59,082 bases of DNA from contig NYYZ01000006.1 of assembly GCA_002686945.1 (NCBI GenBank), positions 22,456 through 81,537 on the forward strand, written 5' to 3'. Positions 18,059 through 26,273 of this stretch are shown here, piece after piece. A program made the translations under genes and the position numbers. The DNA is from Planctomycetota bacterium. Its GTDB lineage: Bacteria > Planctomycetota > UBA1135 > GCA-002686595. A model generated the notes under the pieces. That model was given only the letters and a program-made list of their open reading frames with translations, was not told the origin of the DNA and made no database searches. How positions within the stretch are numbered: the first letter of the stretch is position 1; each line of letters starts with the position of its first letter.

Positions 18059-20410
18059 TCAGTCGTCGCGCCGGGGTCGTCCGCGACCTTCGCCACGGGG
18101 GACCGACTCGCGGTCACGTCCGCCGCGATCACCGCGTCCGCCGCGATCACCGCGTCCACCGCGATCACCGCGATCACCGCGTCCACCGCGATCACCGCGT
18201 CCACCGCGTCCACCGCGATCACCGCGTCCACCGCGCTCGCCACGGTCACGACTGGGACGATCACCGCGCTCCTCATGGCCAGGCCCGTCCCCTTCCTCGG
18301 GAACCGCGCCATTGGCGATCAGAACAGCCTTGCGGCTGACCTTGACCTTGCCACGATCGTCTACGTTGATCACTTCCACTTCGACCTCGTCACCCATGGA
18401 GATCACATCATTGACCTCGCTGACGTAACCCACGTCCAATTCGGACACGTGGCAGAGACCTTCCACACCGGGCAGGATCTCAATGAAGGCACCAAAGTCA
18501 CGAATGCTGCGCACCGTGCCGGTGAACTTATCACCAATCTCGGGGTTCTGGGTCGAGCCCTGGATCTGGTCACGACAGGCTTTCACCTTGACCGAATCCA
18601 CACCGAAGATCTGCACATTGCCATCGTCGTCAAGGATTGTGACCTTGACTTCGTAGTCAGCCTGCAAGGCTTTGATGTTCTTGCCACCAGGGCCGATCAG
18701 GAAACCGATCTTCTCTGCGGGAATCTTGATATGCTCGCTGCGAGGAGCAAATTCACTCACATCGCCGCGGGGGGCGTCGACAGCCTCCAACATCTTCTTC
18801 AGAATATGCACGCGGCCTTCCTTGGCCTGCTCAAGCGCACGCTCCAGGAGATCGCGGGTCACGCCCTTGACCTTGATGTCCATCTGCAGGGCGGTGATGC
18901 CAACGCCTGAACCAGCAACCTTGAAATCCATGTCGCCGTTGTGGTCCTCGGAACCAAGGATGTCGCTCAGGATTGCTTCCCGGTCGCCCTCCTTGACGAG
19001 GCCCATGGCGATGCCAGCAATTGGCTGAGAAACGGGCACGCCAGCGCACATCATTGCCAGGCAACCGCCGCAGACCGAAGCCATTGACGAGGAGCCGTTC
19101 GACTCGGTGATGTCCGAGACGATACGCACGGTATAAGGGAAGCGGTCCTTGGAGGGCAAGATGCTCTGCAGAGCACGCTCTGCCAGCATTCCATGACCAA
19201 TCTCACGTCTTCCGGGTCCCATAAAGCGCCGGGTTTCACCGACGGAATAGGGAGGGAAGTTGTAGTGCAGGTAGAACGGCTTGCGGTACTCCTTCTCGAC
19301 ACCATCGATAATCAACTCATCGTCCGGGGTACCCAGGGTGGCCGAGACCAAAGCCTGGGTCTCCCCACGGGTGAAGAGCACGGAACCGTGCTGACGGGGA
19401 ACGAAGTCCGGAACGACTGTGATCTCGCGGATCTCGTCCGTAGCACGGCCATCAGAACGCTGACCCGAAAGGATCTTGTCACGCTCAACATCGCGCTGGA
19501 AGTCATGGAAGACCGTCTTAGCAGCCTTGGTCTGAGCGGCGTTGTCGTCGTCAGACACGCCCGCTAGAGCCGCTTCCACGAACTCGTTACGCACGGCCTT
19601 GACTGCAGCGTTGCGCTCGGCCTTGCCGTCGGTGGCAAGGGCCGTCAGAAGCTGGTCCTTGTAGTTAGCTGCCGTGGACCACATAGCCTCATCCTTGACG
19701 GGCGAGGTGAATTCCATGGCGGGCTTGCCAGCTTCAGACACAAAGTCGTTCACCGCATCGATGATCTCGTTGATGGTGTTGTGACCCAGCTCGAGTGCGT
19801 CCAGCATCTCGGGCTCGGTCAGTTCCTTGGCGGAACTCTCCACCATGCAGACACCGTCGTTGTGACCAGCGACCACCAGATCCAGGCGGCTGTCCTCGCG
19901 GCGACGGTCGTCGTCGGGGAACACGCAGAGCTCACCATCAATGTGCGCCACACGGGTGGCGGCCATGGTGGTCTCAAAGGGCAAACCACCGATGCGGATA
20001 GCCGCAAAGGAGGCAATCATTGCCAGCACATCGGGGTTGTTGACCCCGTCGTATTGCAGGACGTGGCTCATCAACTGAACCTCACCCTTGAAGCCGTCAG
20101 TGAACATGGGGCGAATCGAGCGATCGATCATGCGCATGGTCAGGACTTCTTTGGTTGTCGGCCGGCCCTCACGCTTGAAGAATCCACCGGGGATCTTGCC
20201 CGCAGCTTCAGTCTTCTCACGGTAGTCCACGGTCAGGGGGAAAAAGTCGATGTCATCTCGGGGCTTGCCCGCGACAACAGCGGCGAACACCTTTGTGTCG
20301 CCTAGGGTTGCGATGACCGCGCCGTGCGCTTGACGCGCCACCTGGCCGGTCTCAAGGACCAGTCGCTTACCTGCGATCGTGGTCTCTTTCTGGACGTAAT
20401 TGTTTTTCAT
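18059..20410 (-). CDS. pnp: Polyribonucleotide nucleotidyltransferase (PNPase)
   Basis: Phosphorolytic 3'-5' exoribonuclease, part of RNA turnover. The 783 residues hold two RNase PH domains: the first begins near residue 10, and the second contains GQRSDGRATDEIREI and MGPGRREIGHGMLAERAL. A KH domain follows with KIGFLIGPGGKNIKALQADY, then an S1 domain with FTGTVRSIRDFGAFIEILPG and GLCHVSELD. Beyond S1, about 65 residues form an Arg/Gly/Asp tail made of GDRGGR units. Such RG-rich tails usually bind RNA and are disordered. The rpsO-pnp order is the common one, with pnp 210 bp after rpsO. Confidence 0.97.
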   Translation of the reverse strand: MKNNYVQKETTIAGKRLVLETGQVARQAHGAVIATLGDTKVFAAVVAGKPRDDIDFFPLTVDYREKTEAAGKIPGGFFKREGRPTTKEVLTMRMIDRSIRPMFTDGFKGEVQLMSHVLQYDGVNNPDVLAMIASFAAIRIGGLPFETTMAATRVAHIDGELCVFPDDDRRREDSRLDLVVAGHNDGVCMVESSAKELTEPEMLDALELGHNTINEIIDAVNDFVSEAGKPAMEFTSPVKDEAMWSTAANYKDQLLTALATDGKAERNAAVKAVRNEFVEAALAGVSDDDNAAQTKAAKTVFHDFQRDVERDKILSGQRSDGRATDEIREITVVPDFVPRQHGSVLFTRGETQALVSATLGTPDDELIIDGVEKEYRKPFYLHYNFPPYSVGETRRFMGPGRREIGHGMLAERALQSILPSKDRFPYTVRIVSDITESNGSSSMASVCGGCLAMMCAGVPVSQPIAGIAMGLVKEGDREAILSDILGSEDHNGDMDFKVAGSGVGITALQMDIKVKGVTRDLLERALEQAKEGRVHILKKMLEAVDAPRGDVSEFAPRSEHIKIPAEKIGFLIGPGGKNIKALQADYEVKVTILDDDGNVQIFGVDSVKVKACRDQIQGSTQNPEIGDKFTGTVRSIRDFGAFIEILPGVEGLCHVSELDVGYVSEVNDVISMGDEVEVEVINVDDRGKVKVSRKAVLIANGAVPEEGDGPGHEERGDRPSRDRGERGGRGDRGGRGGRGDRGGRGDRGDRGGRGDRGGRGDRGGRDRESVPRGEGRGRPRRDD
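18117..18250. repeat. GC-rich short repeats encoding the RGG tail of PNPase
   Basis: Degenerate units of about 9-18 bases built on ccgcgatcaccgcgtc recur across this stretch. They encode GDRGGR/GDRGD repeats at the C-terminus of PNPase on the minus strand. Length differences between strains are likely, because such arrays slip in replication. Confidence 0.85.
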
Positions 20411-20620
20411 CGTCCGTCCTCTACTTGGTAATGGGTTTCAAAAAAGTTACTCCGCAGTATTGCGGTCGATTGGTGTGGGGTCAGCGCAGGGGGTTGTCGC
20501 AGCTTGGGGATTGGACTCAAGATGCCGGGCAAGATTCGGCAGTTCCAAGAGACCTGTGTCTCTCCTGCAGCCAACGCGCCCACCTGCCAGCGGACATCCA
20601 TGAGGTCCCTGGCGGGCCTG

Positions 20621-20890
20621 CTAGTGCCGCAGGCCAAGGCGTTCGATAAGGGTGCGGTATCGGGCCACATGCTTGGTGCGCAGATAGCGCAGCAGGCGCG
20701 AGCGCCGGCCCACCTTGTTTACCAGCCCGCGGCGCGAGGCAAAGTCCTTCTTGTGGACCTTCAGGTGCTCGGTGAGATTTTGGATGTCCTCGGTAAGGAC
20801 TGCGACTTGCACTTCGACGGATCCGTTGTCTCCGTCCTTCTGTGCGAAGTCATTGATGACTTCAGCCTTGCGGCTTGACTCGATGGCCAT
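20621..20890 (-). CDS. rpsO: 30S ribosomal protein S15
   Basis: Binds the central domain of 16S rRNA early in 30S assembly. The 89-residue frame from ATG 20890 matches S15 in length and sequence: [41 protein letters not shown] and [11 protein letters not shown]. The reading frame is open further upstream to 21211, but that extension is not S15-like and should not be called coding. It is followed by pnp, as in many bacteria. Confidence 0.96.
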   Translation of the reverse strand: MAIESSRKAEVINDFAQKDGDNGSVEVQVAVLTEDIQNLTEHLKVHKKDFASRRGLVNKVGRRSRLLRYLRTKHVARYRTLIERLGLRH

Positions 20891-21219
20891 ATGGATTGTG
20901 TTGACTCTGACGTTTCTGGATACTCGCCCTCGCCGCAGGTCTCTGGCCCGTTGCCAGACCCCGGGGCGGGGTGACGCCGACCTCCGGGTCGGCTCGGGGA
21001 GCACGTGGCTCCGAAGAAGAAGCTCAAGGCTCCAGGAAACAGGAGCCGAGACTCCCGTATCGGCCAATAGTGTAGATTTCTGGCCCCCCCATCCTGGGTA
21101 TGTCGAAGAATCTTTCGAGGCCCAGGGGTGAGAAGGACGGTCTGGTGGTCCCTGATGCCCTGACTGTGGTCGCGGAGCCCCCAAACAACCATGGCAGGGG
21201 CCAGCAGGCACGTCAGGCC
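20891..21219 (-). promoter_or_regulatory. rpsO leader/promoter region with stem-loops
   Basis: Noncoding 329 bp upstream of rpsO. A perfect 7-bp stem, GCCGACC/GGTCGGC, lies at 20977-20994 with a 4-base loop. Nearer the start, the minus strand can form a bulged GGTCTGG...CCAGAGACC stem (about 20939-20962). S15 represses its own mRNA through leader structures in several bacteria, with differing folds; this leader is a candidate for such control. The -10/-35 elements are not clear. Confidence 0.4.
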
Positions 21220-21831
21220 CTATTGCGCACCGGGCAATACCGCCCGTTGGGGCAGCTGGGAGCAGATCTCGTCAGTCATCACCCTCATGGCAACGGACAG
21301 CAATGCGGACTCCGTGGCGGCCGTTCGGGCCTGCTTTTCGAAGTCGAAGCGCTGCTTCATGCGAGCATGCCACAACTCCTGACCACTATCGCCAGGGTCC
21401 TCCATGATGAACTCTAAGTCCACCATCAGGGCATTGCGCAGGTCCCAGAGACTGGTATCCCATTCGTGTACGATGATGCGTAAGACCGCATCTTCTCCCA
21501 AGCTGCCCGGCCGGTAGGATGCCTTCAGCACTCCCCCTGCCAGGGATTCAGGGATCGAGGCGTCCACAAAACCCAAGGAGAGAGGCGCATAGCGGCGAGC
21601 AATCAATGATCCAACCGCCGCCTGACGCAGCAGTTGCTCGGGAGCCTGCAAGCCTTCTTCGGCAAACTCGATCGGCGCAACCACCACATCATTGGGGTTG
21701 ACGGCAGTCAGGCGGCCCGCAACAGGCTTGAGCTCCACAGCCAGTCCGAGCTGCTCCGGGAGTTGCTGACAGGAGGTGACGAGGAAGACAGCGCCGAGGA
21801 GGCTGACGATTGAAATTCTGTGTGCGTTCAT
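21220..21831 (-). CDS. Lipoprotein of unknown function
   Basis: 203 residues with a lipoprotein signal ([13 protein letters not shown], Cys at about residue 21). The mature part contains [14 protein letters not shown], a [16 protein letters not shown] stretch and a beta-rich [22 protein letters not shown] segment, then LWHARM. The order (variable N-terminus, 'adavl-I-v-eWdts' strand, aromatic-flanked strand) loosely resembles small ABC-transport or GNA1162/DUF799-type lipoproteins, but this is tentative. It lies 81 bp downstream of the Ig-like lipoprotein gene on the same strand. Confidence 0.7.
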   Translation of the reverse strand: MNAHRISIVSLLGAVFLVTSCQQLPEQLGLAVELKPVAGRLTAVNPNDVVVAPIEFAEEGLQAPEQLLRQAAVGSLIARRYAPLSLGFVDASIPESLAGGVLKASYRPGSLGEDAVLRIIVHEWDTSLWDLRNALMVDLEFIMEDPGDSGQELWHARMKQRFDFEKQARTAATESALLSVAMRVMTDEICSQLPQRAVLPGAQ

Positions 21832-21912
21832 GATGCAGAGGGTCCAGAGGTTGGGTCGAGCCTAGGAAACCAGAGCAGCCCAAACAAGCCGCTCTTGCGA
21901 CCAGGAAACGAA

Positions 21913-24900
21913 CTAATCGGTGTTGAAGGTATGGCTGCCCGAGCGGGCGTAGATCTCGCTGACCCGCGAGATCTCGCTCCAGAGCAAGTTGCCCCCATCC
22001 AGGGTGCTGCCCACCCAGAGCTCCCCATAGACCTCCAGGGCGCCGCTGAGGGGGATGCCTCCCTGAGCCCCGATCAATGGGAAATGCAGGCTGACCTGCC
22101 CGATTCCATCCGGATCCGCCCGCCAGATCTCCCAGCGACGGCCCAGGGTGTCCGTCAGAACCCCCCGGAAGTAGCCCAGGTTTCCCGCGGGGGTGTCATC
22201 CACAAGCACCAGATTGAAGGAAGTGCCCACCCCGGAACTTGCCGGGGGCGGGAAGGCCACTCCGGGCGGCTCAATCAATGGCAAGCCTACGAGCCCCACT
22301 GTAACCGGCGCGCGAACGCTGGTCTCGGCCCCCAGGGTGTCGGTCATGTCCGCCCGCACCCACAGCTCTGGTTCCATGGCTCCCGCCTGGACCATGAAGC
22401 CCAGTTGGTCCGTGCCTCCGCTTTCCACCACGTCAAAAGCCCCGGGCCAGGCCGCCTTGACCCGCCAATTGATCTGATCGTCGGTGAAGGCTTTCCCCAG
22501 CCCCACGATCCATGGATCGGAACTGCCAGGAGAGCGCGCCTCCACCATGATCTCAGGCACACCGGCCACATCCCCAAAGGTGCCAAAGGGCTTGATCATG
22601 GGAATCGAAATCACGCCCGAGTCAATCGCCGATCCCTCGTCTCCAGCATTGAACAACAACCCCTCCAGATCGAGCTGAATGATGCTGCCCGTGCCACCTG
22701 AAGGCAGAGGCGGCGCAGGGGCCCGCAGGGTGAAAGCCAACAAGAACATGGGCCCGAAGCTGGGCAGCAACTCGGTGGCCAGCGGGTTGACCACAAAAGC
22801 CGACTGGGCGCCCAGGCGGGAAGGACGCATGAAGTAGGGCCCATAGTTCTGTCGATAGACCCCCAGTTCCGGATCGAGCACGACTTCGTCTCCTAGTACC
22901 AGAGCCGAACCCTCCAGGGGCAGACGGCCATCGGCTACATAGGTCTCGGTTGCCGCCGAAGAGAGATCCAGTCCACTGACCACGGGAGCGGTCACATCAC
23001 CCTTGACGCTGGCGGGCAGGGCATTGGTTGGGTGCAGCAGTACCTGTAGGACTCGGGTGGGCGCCCCGTGGATGCTGAACAGGTCATAGCCGTCGAGTTC
23101 CACAGTTACCAAGGAAAGGGCCCCTCCTGCTGACGCGGGTGGTGTCGCGCGCCCTGCCGGGTCGGTGAGTTCGGTACCAAGAAAACTGATCAGCGCCCCG
23201 TCATCCTGATAGGCATAGACCGTTGCCCCTTCCAGAGGTTCGAGGGTCAAGGCATCGAAAACATCCACCAACAAGGTCCCTGATCCCGCCGCACCAGTGC
23301 CCTGTCCAAGGACCCCGCGCTGGATAAAGTCGATGCCAAGAATCGGCGCAGCCCGGTTGAGGGCCCGGTCGGCGATCTCGATATTGAATGTCAAGGGCGC
23401 GTCCGGATCCAAGGCCCCCAGGAACACGGGCTGGGCCACGAACAATCCCGCGTGGCCGGATATCACCACCGGTGGAAACTCACCCAGAGCAGTGTTTTCG
23501 GAGCCATTCGAAGACACCACATGGGCATAGCCTATGCGCTCTGTAGCGCGCCCCAGCACGATCATGTCCGTCTGGTCGCTGATCAAGAATCCCTGCTGGC
23601 TGCCGTTGCTGCCAAAGCCCAGGAAAATCGGTGGCACCGTGTCCAGCAGCAATGACTGCACACCCCCCACCAGGAGTTCCCCATCCAGAAGCCGAACTTG
23701 ACTGCGGCGCGTGCCAGAAATGCTCCAGACCCCGAATGCCACATCTCCATCGGCTAGAAAGGGCTGACCAAAGCCATCGCTGAAGCCGATTTGAGATCCG
23801 GTGGCATGAGCCAGGAACTCACCCTCGGCCACGCTGGATTGCCCCAACACGGCAATCTCTCCGCCATTGGCCCGGGAAAGGCCACGGGCCACGACCCCCA
23901 GCTTCTGCCCGTTGCCAGTCGCTTTGGCCGCCACGGTGAGTTCCGCCTCAACCAGGGGGGCATCCGTGGAAAGGTCATCCAGCCCGATGGCCGAGGTAGG
24001 CGCAAAGGGCTTCACCGCCGAAGCCGGTGCGGGCAGGCTGCCGATGGTAAAGCTGAATTCCGTGGCTGGCAGATCTCCCCCCGCCATTGAGCCCAACTCC
24101 GAGCCCAGAGGTGAGAGGTTCAAAGTCACAGGTAGTTCCACACCGAGAGAAAGCCGCGTACCCCCCGCGTCCTCGGCCGACCAGACCCAGGCCTGGGTCA
24201 CTGGCACGGGAACCGCTCCGGGAATCGCCACGGGCAAGGGCTGCGGATTGGCCGGGGGCGGCCCCCCATCGACGAGCACAGCGAAAGAACTGTTCGAGAA
24301 GTCCCCCACGGTCATGGGCTGGTCAAAGATCACCAACACCTCGGTCAAATCCCCCGCCGCCGCTTCGCCGTCGTGAGGATAAACCGCCACGACGCTGGGA
24401 ATGACTGAAGGCTCCCCGCTGATGGCAATGCTGCCGATGTTCCCAGTTGCTCCGATCAATCCGCGCCCCAGCACGTCTGCCGGATCTGCTCCCGGCCTCC
24501 AGTTCAGGATGTACTGACTGCCCGGGATCAAGGGCTGGGAAGGCACCATCAAGGCGATGCGCCCGTCCGCCACCAGAGGCGGCGGGTCCAGCAAGGGAAC
24601 TGGAGTGGCGAACACAGCGTCGATCAACTCAAAAGCGCCTGCCAGGGACTCCACCGACATGGAGCCCGAGAATTCCAGGGCAAACACAGACCCCGGCTGC
24701 AACAGGGTCCCCGGCTGTGGCCAGAGAATCGGCTGCCCACCAGGATCCTGCGTGATCCACGACCCGGTCTCCAAGCTGCCCGCCGGGAAGGAGCCCGCGG
24801 CTCCAGGGCCTCCCCCGCCGCCGCCACCCCCAACACCATTGCAGCCTCCCGGACCAAACAGACAAGCAGGGTTGTCACACCCTGGGAGGCCGAGCAGAAG

Positions 24901-24930
24901 GAGGAGGAGGTAAAGGAAAGGCGCGCGCAT
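21913..24930 (-). CDS. Large lipoprotein with SbsA-type Ig-like domains
   Basis: Surface or periplasmic lipoprotein of 1005 residues. From ATG 24930 the signal peptide MRAPFLYLLLLLLGLPGC ends with a lipobox. A Gly-rich linker (CNGVGGGGGGGGPG) follows. Two Big_5/SbsA Ig-like repeats are visible: one around SVFALEFSGSMSVESLAGAFELI and one around VVAVYPHDGE...LVIFDQPMTVGDFS. Further beta-rich repeats and a carboxypeptidase-regulatory-like segment (LLVDVFDALTLEPLEGATVYAY) follow. No catalytic motif is seen. A longer in-frame start at 24984 would bury the signal peptide, so I reject it. The likely role is structural or adhesive. Confidence 0.78.
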   Translation of the reverse strand: MRAPFLYLLLLLLGLPGCDNPACLFGPGGCNGVGGGGGGGGPGAAGSFPAGSLETGSWITQDPGGQPILWPQPGTLLQPGSVFALEFSGSMSVESLAGAFELIDAVFATPVPLLDPPPLVADGRIALMVPSQPLIPGSQYILNWRPGADPADVLGRGLIGATGNIGSIAISGEPSVIPSVVAVYPHDGEAAAGDLTEVLVIFDQPMTVGDFSNSSFAVLVDGGPPPANPQPLPVAIPGAVPVPVTQAWVWSAEDAGGTRLSLGVELPVTLNLSPLGSELGSMAGGDLPATEFSFTIGSLPAPASAVKPFAPTSAIGLDDLSTDAPLVEAELTVAAKATGNGQKLGVVARGLSRANGGEIAVLGQSSVAEGEFLAHATGSQIGFSDGFGQPFLADGDVAFGVWSISGTRRSQVRLLDGELLVGGVQSLLLDTVPPIFLGFGSNGSQQGFLISDQTDMIVLGRATERIGYAHVVSSNGSENTALGEFPPVVISGHAGLFVAQPVFLGALDPDAPLTFNIEIADRALNRAAPILGIDFIQRGVLGQGTGAAGSGTLLVDVFDALTLEPLEGATVYAYQDDGALISFLGTELTDPAGRATPPASAGGALSLVTVELDGYDLFSIHGAPTRVLQVLLHPTNALPASVKGDVTAPVVSGLDLSSAATETYVADGRLPLEGSALVLGDEVVLDPELGVYRQNYGPYFMRPSRLGAQSAFVVNPLATELLPSFGPMFLLAFTLRAPAPPLPSGGTGSIIQLDLEGLLFNAGDEGSAIDSGVISIPMIKPFGTFGDVAGVPEIMVEARSPGSSDPWIVGLGKAFTDDQINWRVKAAWPGAFDVVESGGTDQLGFMVQAGAMEPELWVRADMTDTLGAETSVRAPVTVGLVGLPLIEPPGVAFPPPASSGVGTSFNLVLVDDTPAGNLGYFRGVLTDTLGRRWEIWRADPDGIGQVSLHFPLIGAQGGIPLSGALEVYGELWVGSTLDGGNLLWSEISRVSEIYARSGSHTFNTD

Positions 24931-25094
24931 GGGGATTGGGGCCAAGATGCTCTTCAGACGTACCGCAAGGCTGAATCTTCCCAAGGATACGGGCCTCGAC
25001 CTTGCCCCACGATAGCGACCCCGGAGAGAAAAGCCTCGGCTGGGTGCGAGGGAATTGTAGAGAGCAGGGAAAAGAGGCCAGACACCCCAGGCAG

Positions 25095-25961
25095 CTACCG
25101 GGCGACCTCAAGCCAGTCGCCCCCGGGCAGAGGAACACCTCCGGCCCCGTCATACACATAGGTCCAAGCCCACTCCAGGCCTTTGCTTGTTTGCACTGGA
25201 AGCACCACGCGCCGGAAGAGGCTTGGTTGGCCGGGACTGAACCCCTCGATCTGGTCGAGGGATGCAAGGGCCGGAGCGGAGTCCGGAAAAGTGTAAAGCA
25301 CGCCCCTCACCGTGCCTGATCCGGGTATCAAACCGGGGTATCCGCCCAGGTGCACGAGGTCGGCAGTGGCTTCTGCAACGCGGTTCTCACTTGGGTCATA
25401 ACTGAGCAGGTGAGCATTGCGGCACTCGCCGGGGAGCAGGGTGCCATAGACAAAGATGTGTCCGATGCCATGACCCGATGAGGCGAGTCCACTCATGGCG
25501 GCATCAAGATGAGTCGTGGGCAGACCTCGTTGTTCCAGACCCCTCCGCAAGAGTCCCACATACTTGTCCGTTGGGGCAACGAAATCCGCAGACCGCGACT
25601 CGGAAGTCACGCAGTAGGTCTCAACTTCATGGGTGGTCCCATCAAGCGTCGAGACACTGATCGGCCTGCGCCTGTAGATAGTCGGATGCCCCTCCTTGCG
25701 ATCCATTACTTCAATCCCGCGCTGATCCAATTCCATCAACGCCCCCGGAACCGCCTGACCAAGCTTGCCGGGAACCACGTCAGCAGCACCTCCCTCGCGA
25801 CTCGGTGATTCGTAATCGAACTCAAGCCGGTGATCGATCAGCCAGGCAGGCTCGAGATCCCGCAGGCCAGCGGGGTCCACTCCCCGCGCGCCGCAGTGCT
25901 GCTCCCAGTCGTCGGCGTCGAGGTTGGATCCGTAAGCGAAGTAAGGGGTAGAAGAAGCCAT
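25095..25961 (-). CDS. Double gamma-glutamylcyclotransferase-fold protein
   Basis: Two GGCT/AIG2-like domains in one 288-residue chain. The first opens with YFAYGSNLD (residues 7-15) and keeps DRKEGHPTIYRR. The second opens with IFVYGTLLPGE (about residue 170) and keeps DQIEGF...FRRVVLPV. The YGSN/YGT substrate loops and the Glu of the 'EG' motif, the catalytic acid in the family, are present in both halves. This implies two active sites, or one active and one binding. Family members act on gamma-glutamyl or related amines; the substrate here is unknown. ATG 25961 is chosen over an upstream start. A TATACT box at 25967-25972 on this strand would give an almost leaderless transcript. Confidence 0.8.
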   Translation of the reverse strand: MASSTPYFAYGSNLDADDWEQHCGARGVDPAGLRDLEPAWLIDHRLEFDYESPSREGGAADVVPGKLGQAVPGALMELDQRGIEVMDRKEGHPTIYRRRPISVSTLDGTTHEVETYCVTSESRSADFVAPTDKYVGLLRRGLEQRGLPTTHLDAAMSGLASSGHGIGHIFVYGTLLPGECRNAHLLSYDPSENRVAEATADLVHLGGYPGLIPGSGTVRGVLYTFPDSAPALASLDQIEGFSPGQPSLFRRVVLPVQTSKGLEWAWTYVYDGAGGVPLPGGDWLEVAR

Positions 25962-26273
25962 ACGGCAGTATAGATGGGACCAACAGTCCCTCATCAGGAT
26001 TGCGCCAGAGTCTAACACGCCCACCTAATAGAGAGATCTCGCGTACAACGCGCCAGCTTGATCGCTGCCTTGTCGCTCCTCCCTGGGTGCACTTTTTCGT
26101 TCACCCTGTGACCACGATCCAGGACGCTGCTAGTAAGGTCCAGGAGGACTCCCCAGGGATCAGTACCCGGCGAGAAGACAAGCAGAACAGGCAAGAGCGC
26201 CCCTCCGACCGCTGGGTAGAATCTACCCCTCAAAATCCCGATGCGTGGCCCTGTCCAGCGCCACCCCCAACCC
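25962..26273. promoter_or_regulatory. Divergent intergenic region with a palindrome
   Basis: 312 bp between the GGCT-fold gene (minus) and the TPR lipoprotein gene (plus). GGGTAGA-A-TCTACCC at 26214-26228 is a perfect 15-bp palindrome, 45 bp upstream of ATG 26274, placed like an operator. No coding sequence is supported. A -10-like TATACT faces the GGCT-fold gene at 25967-25972. Confidence 0.4.

Noticed and set aside
18117-18250. Regular short repeats that could suggest a CRISPR array.
   Set aside because: Units are 9-18 bp, in frame, and encode the RG-rich tail of PNPase; there are no unique spacers and no cas genes.
20621-21211. A 196-residue version of S15.
   Set aside because: The N-terminal extension has no S15 similarity and covers the leader; ATG 20890 gives the canonical 89 residues.
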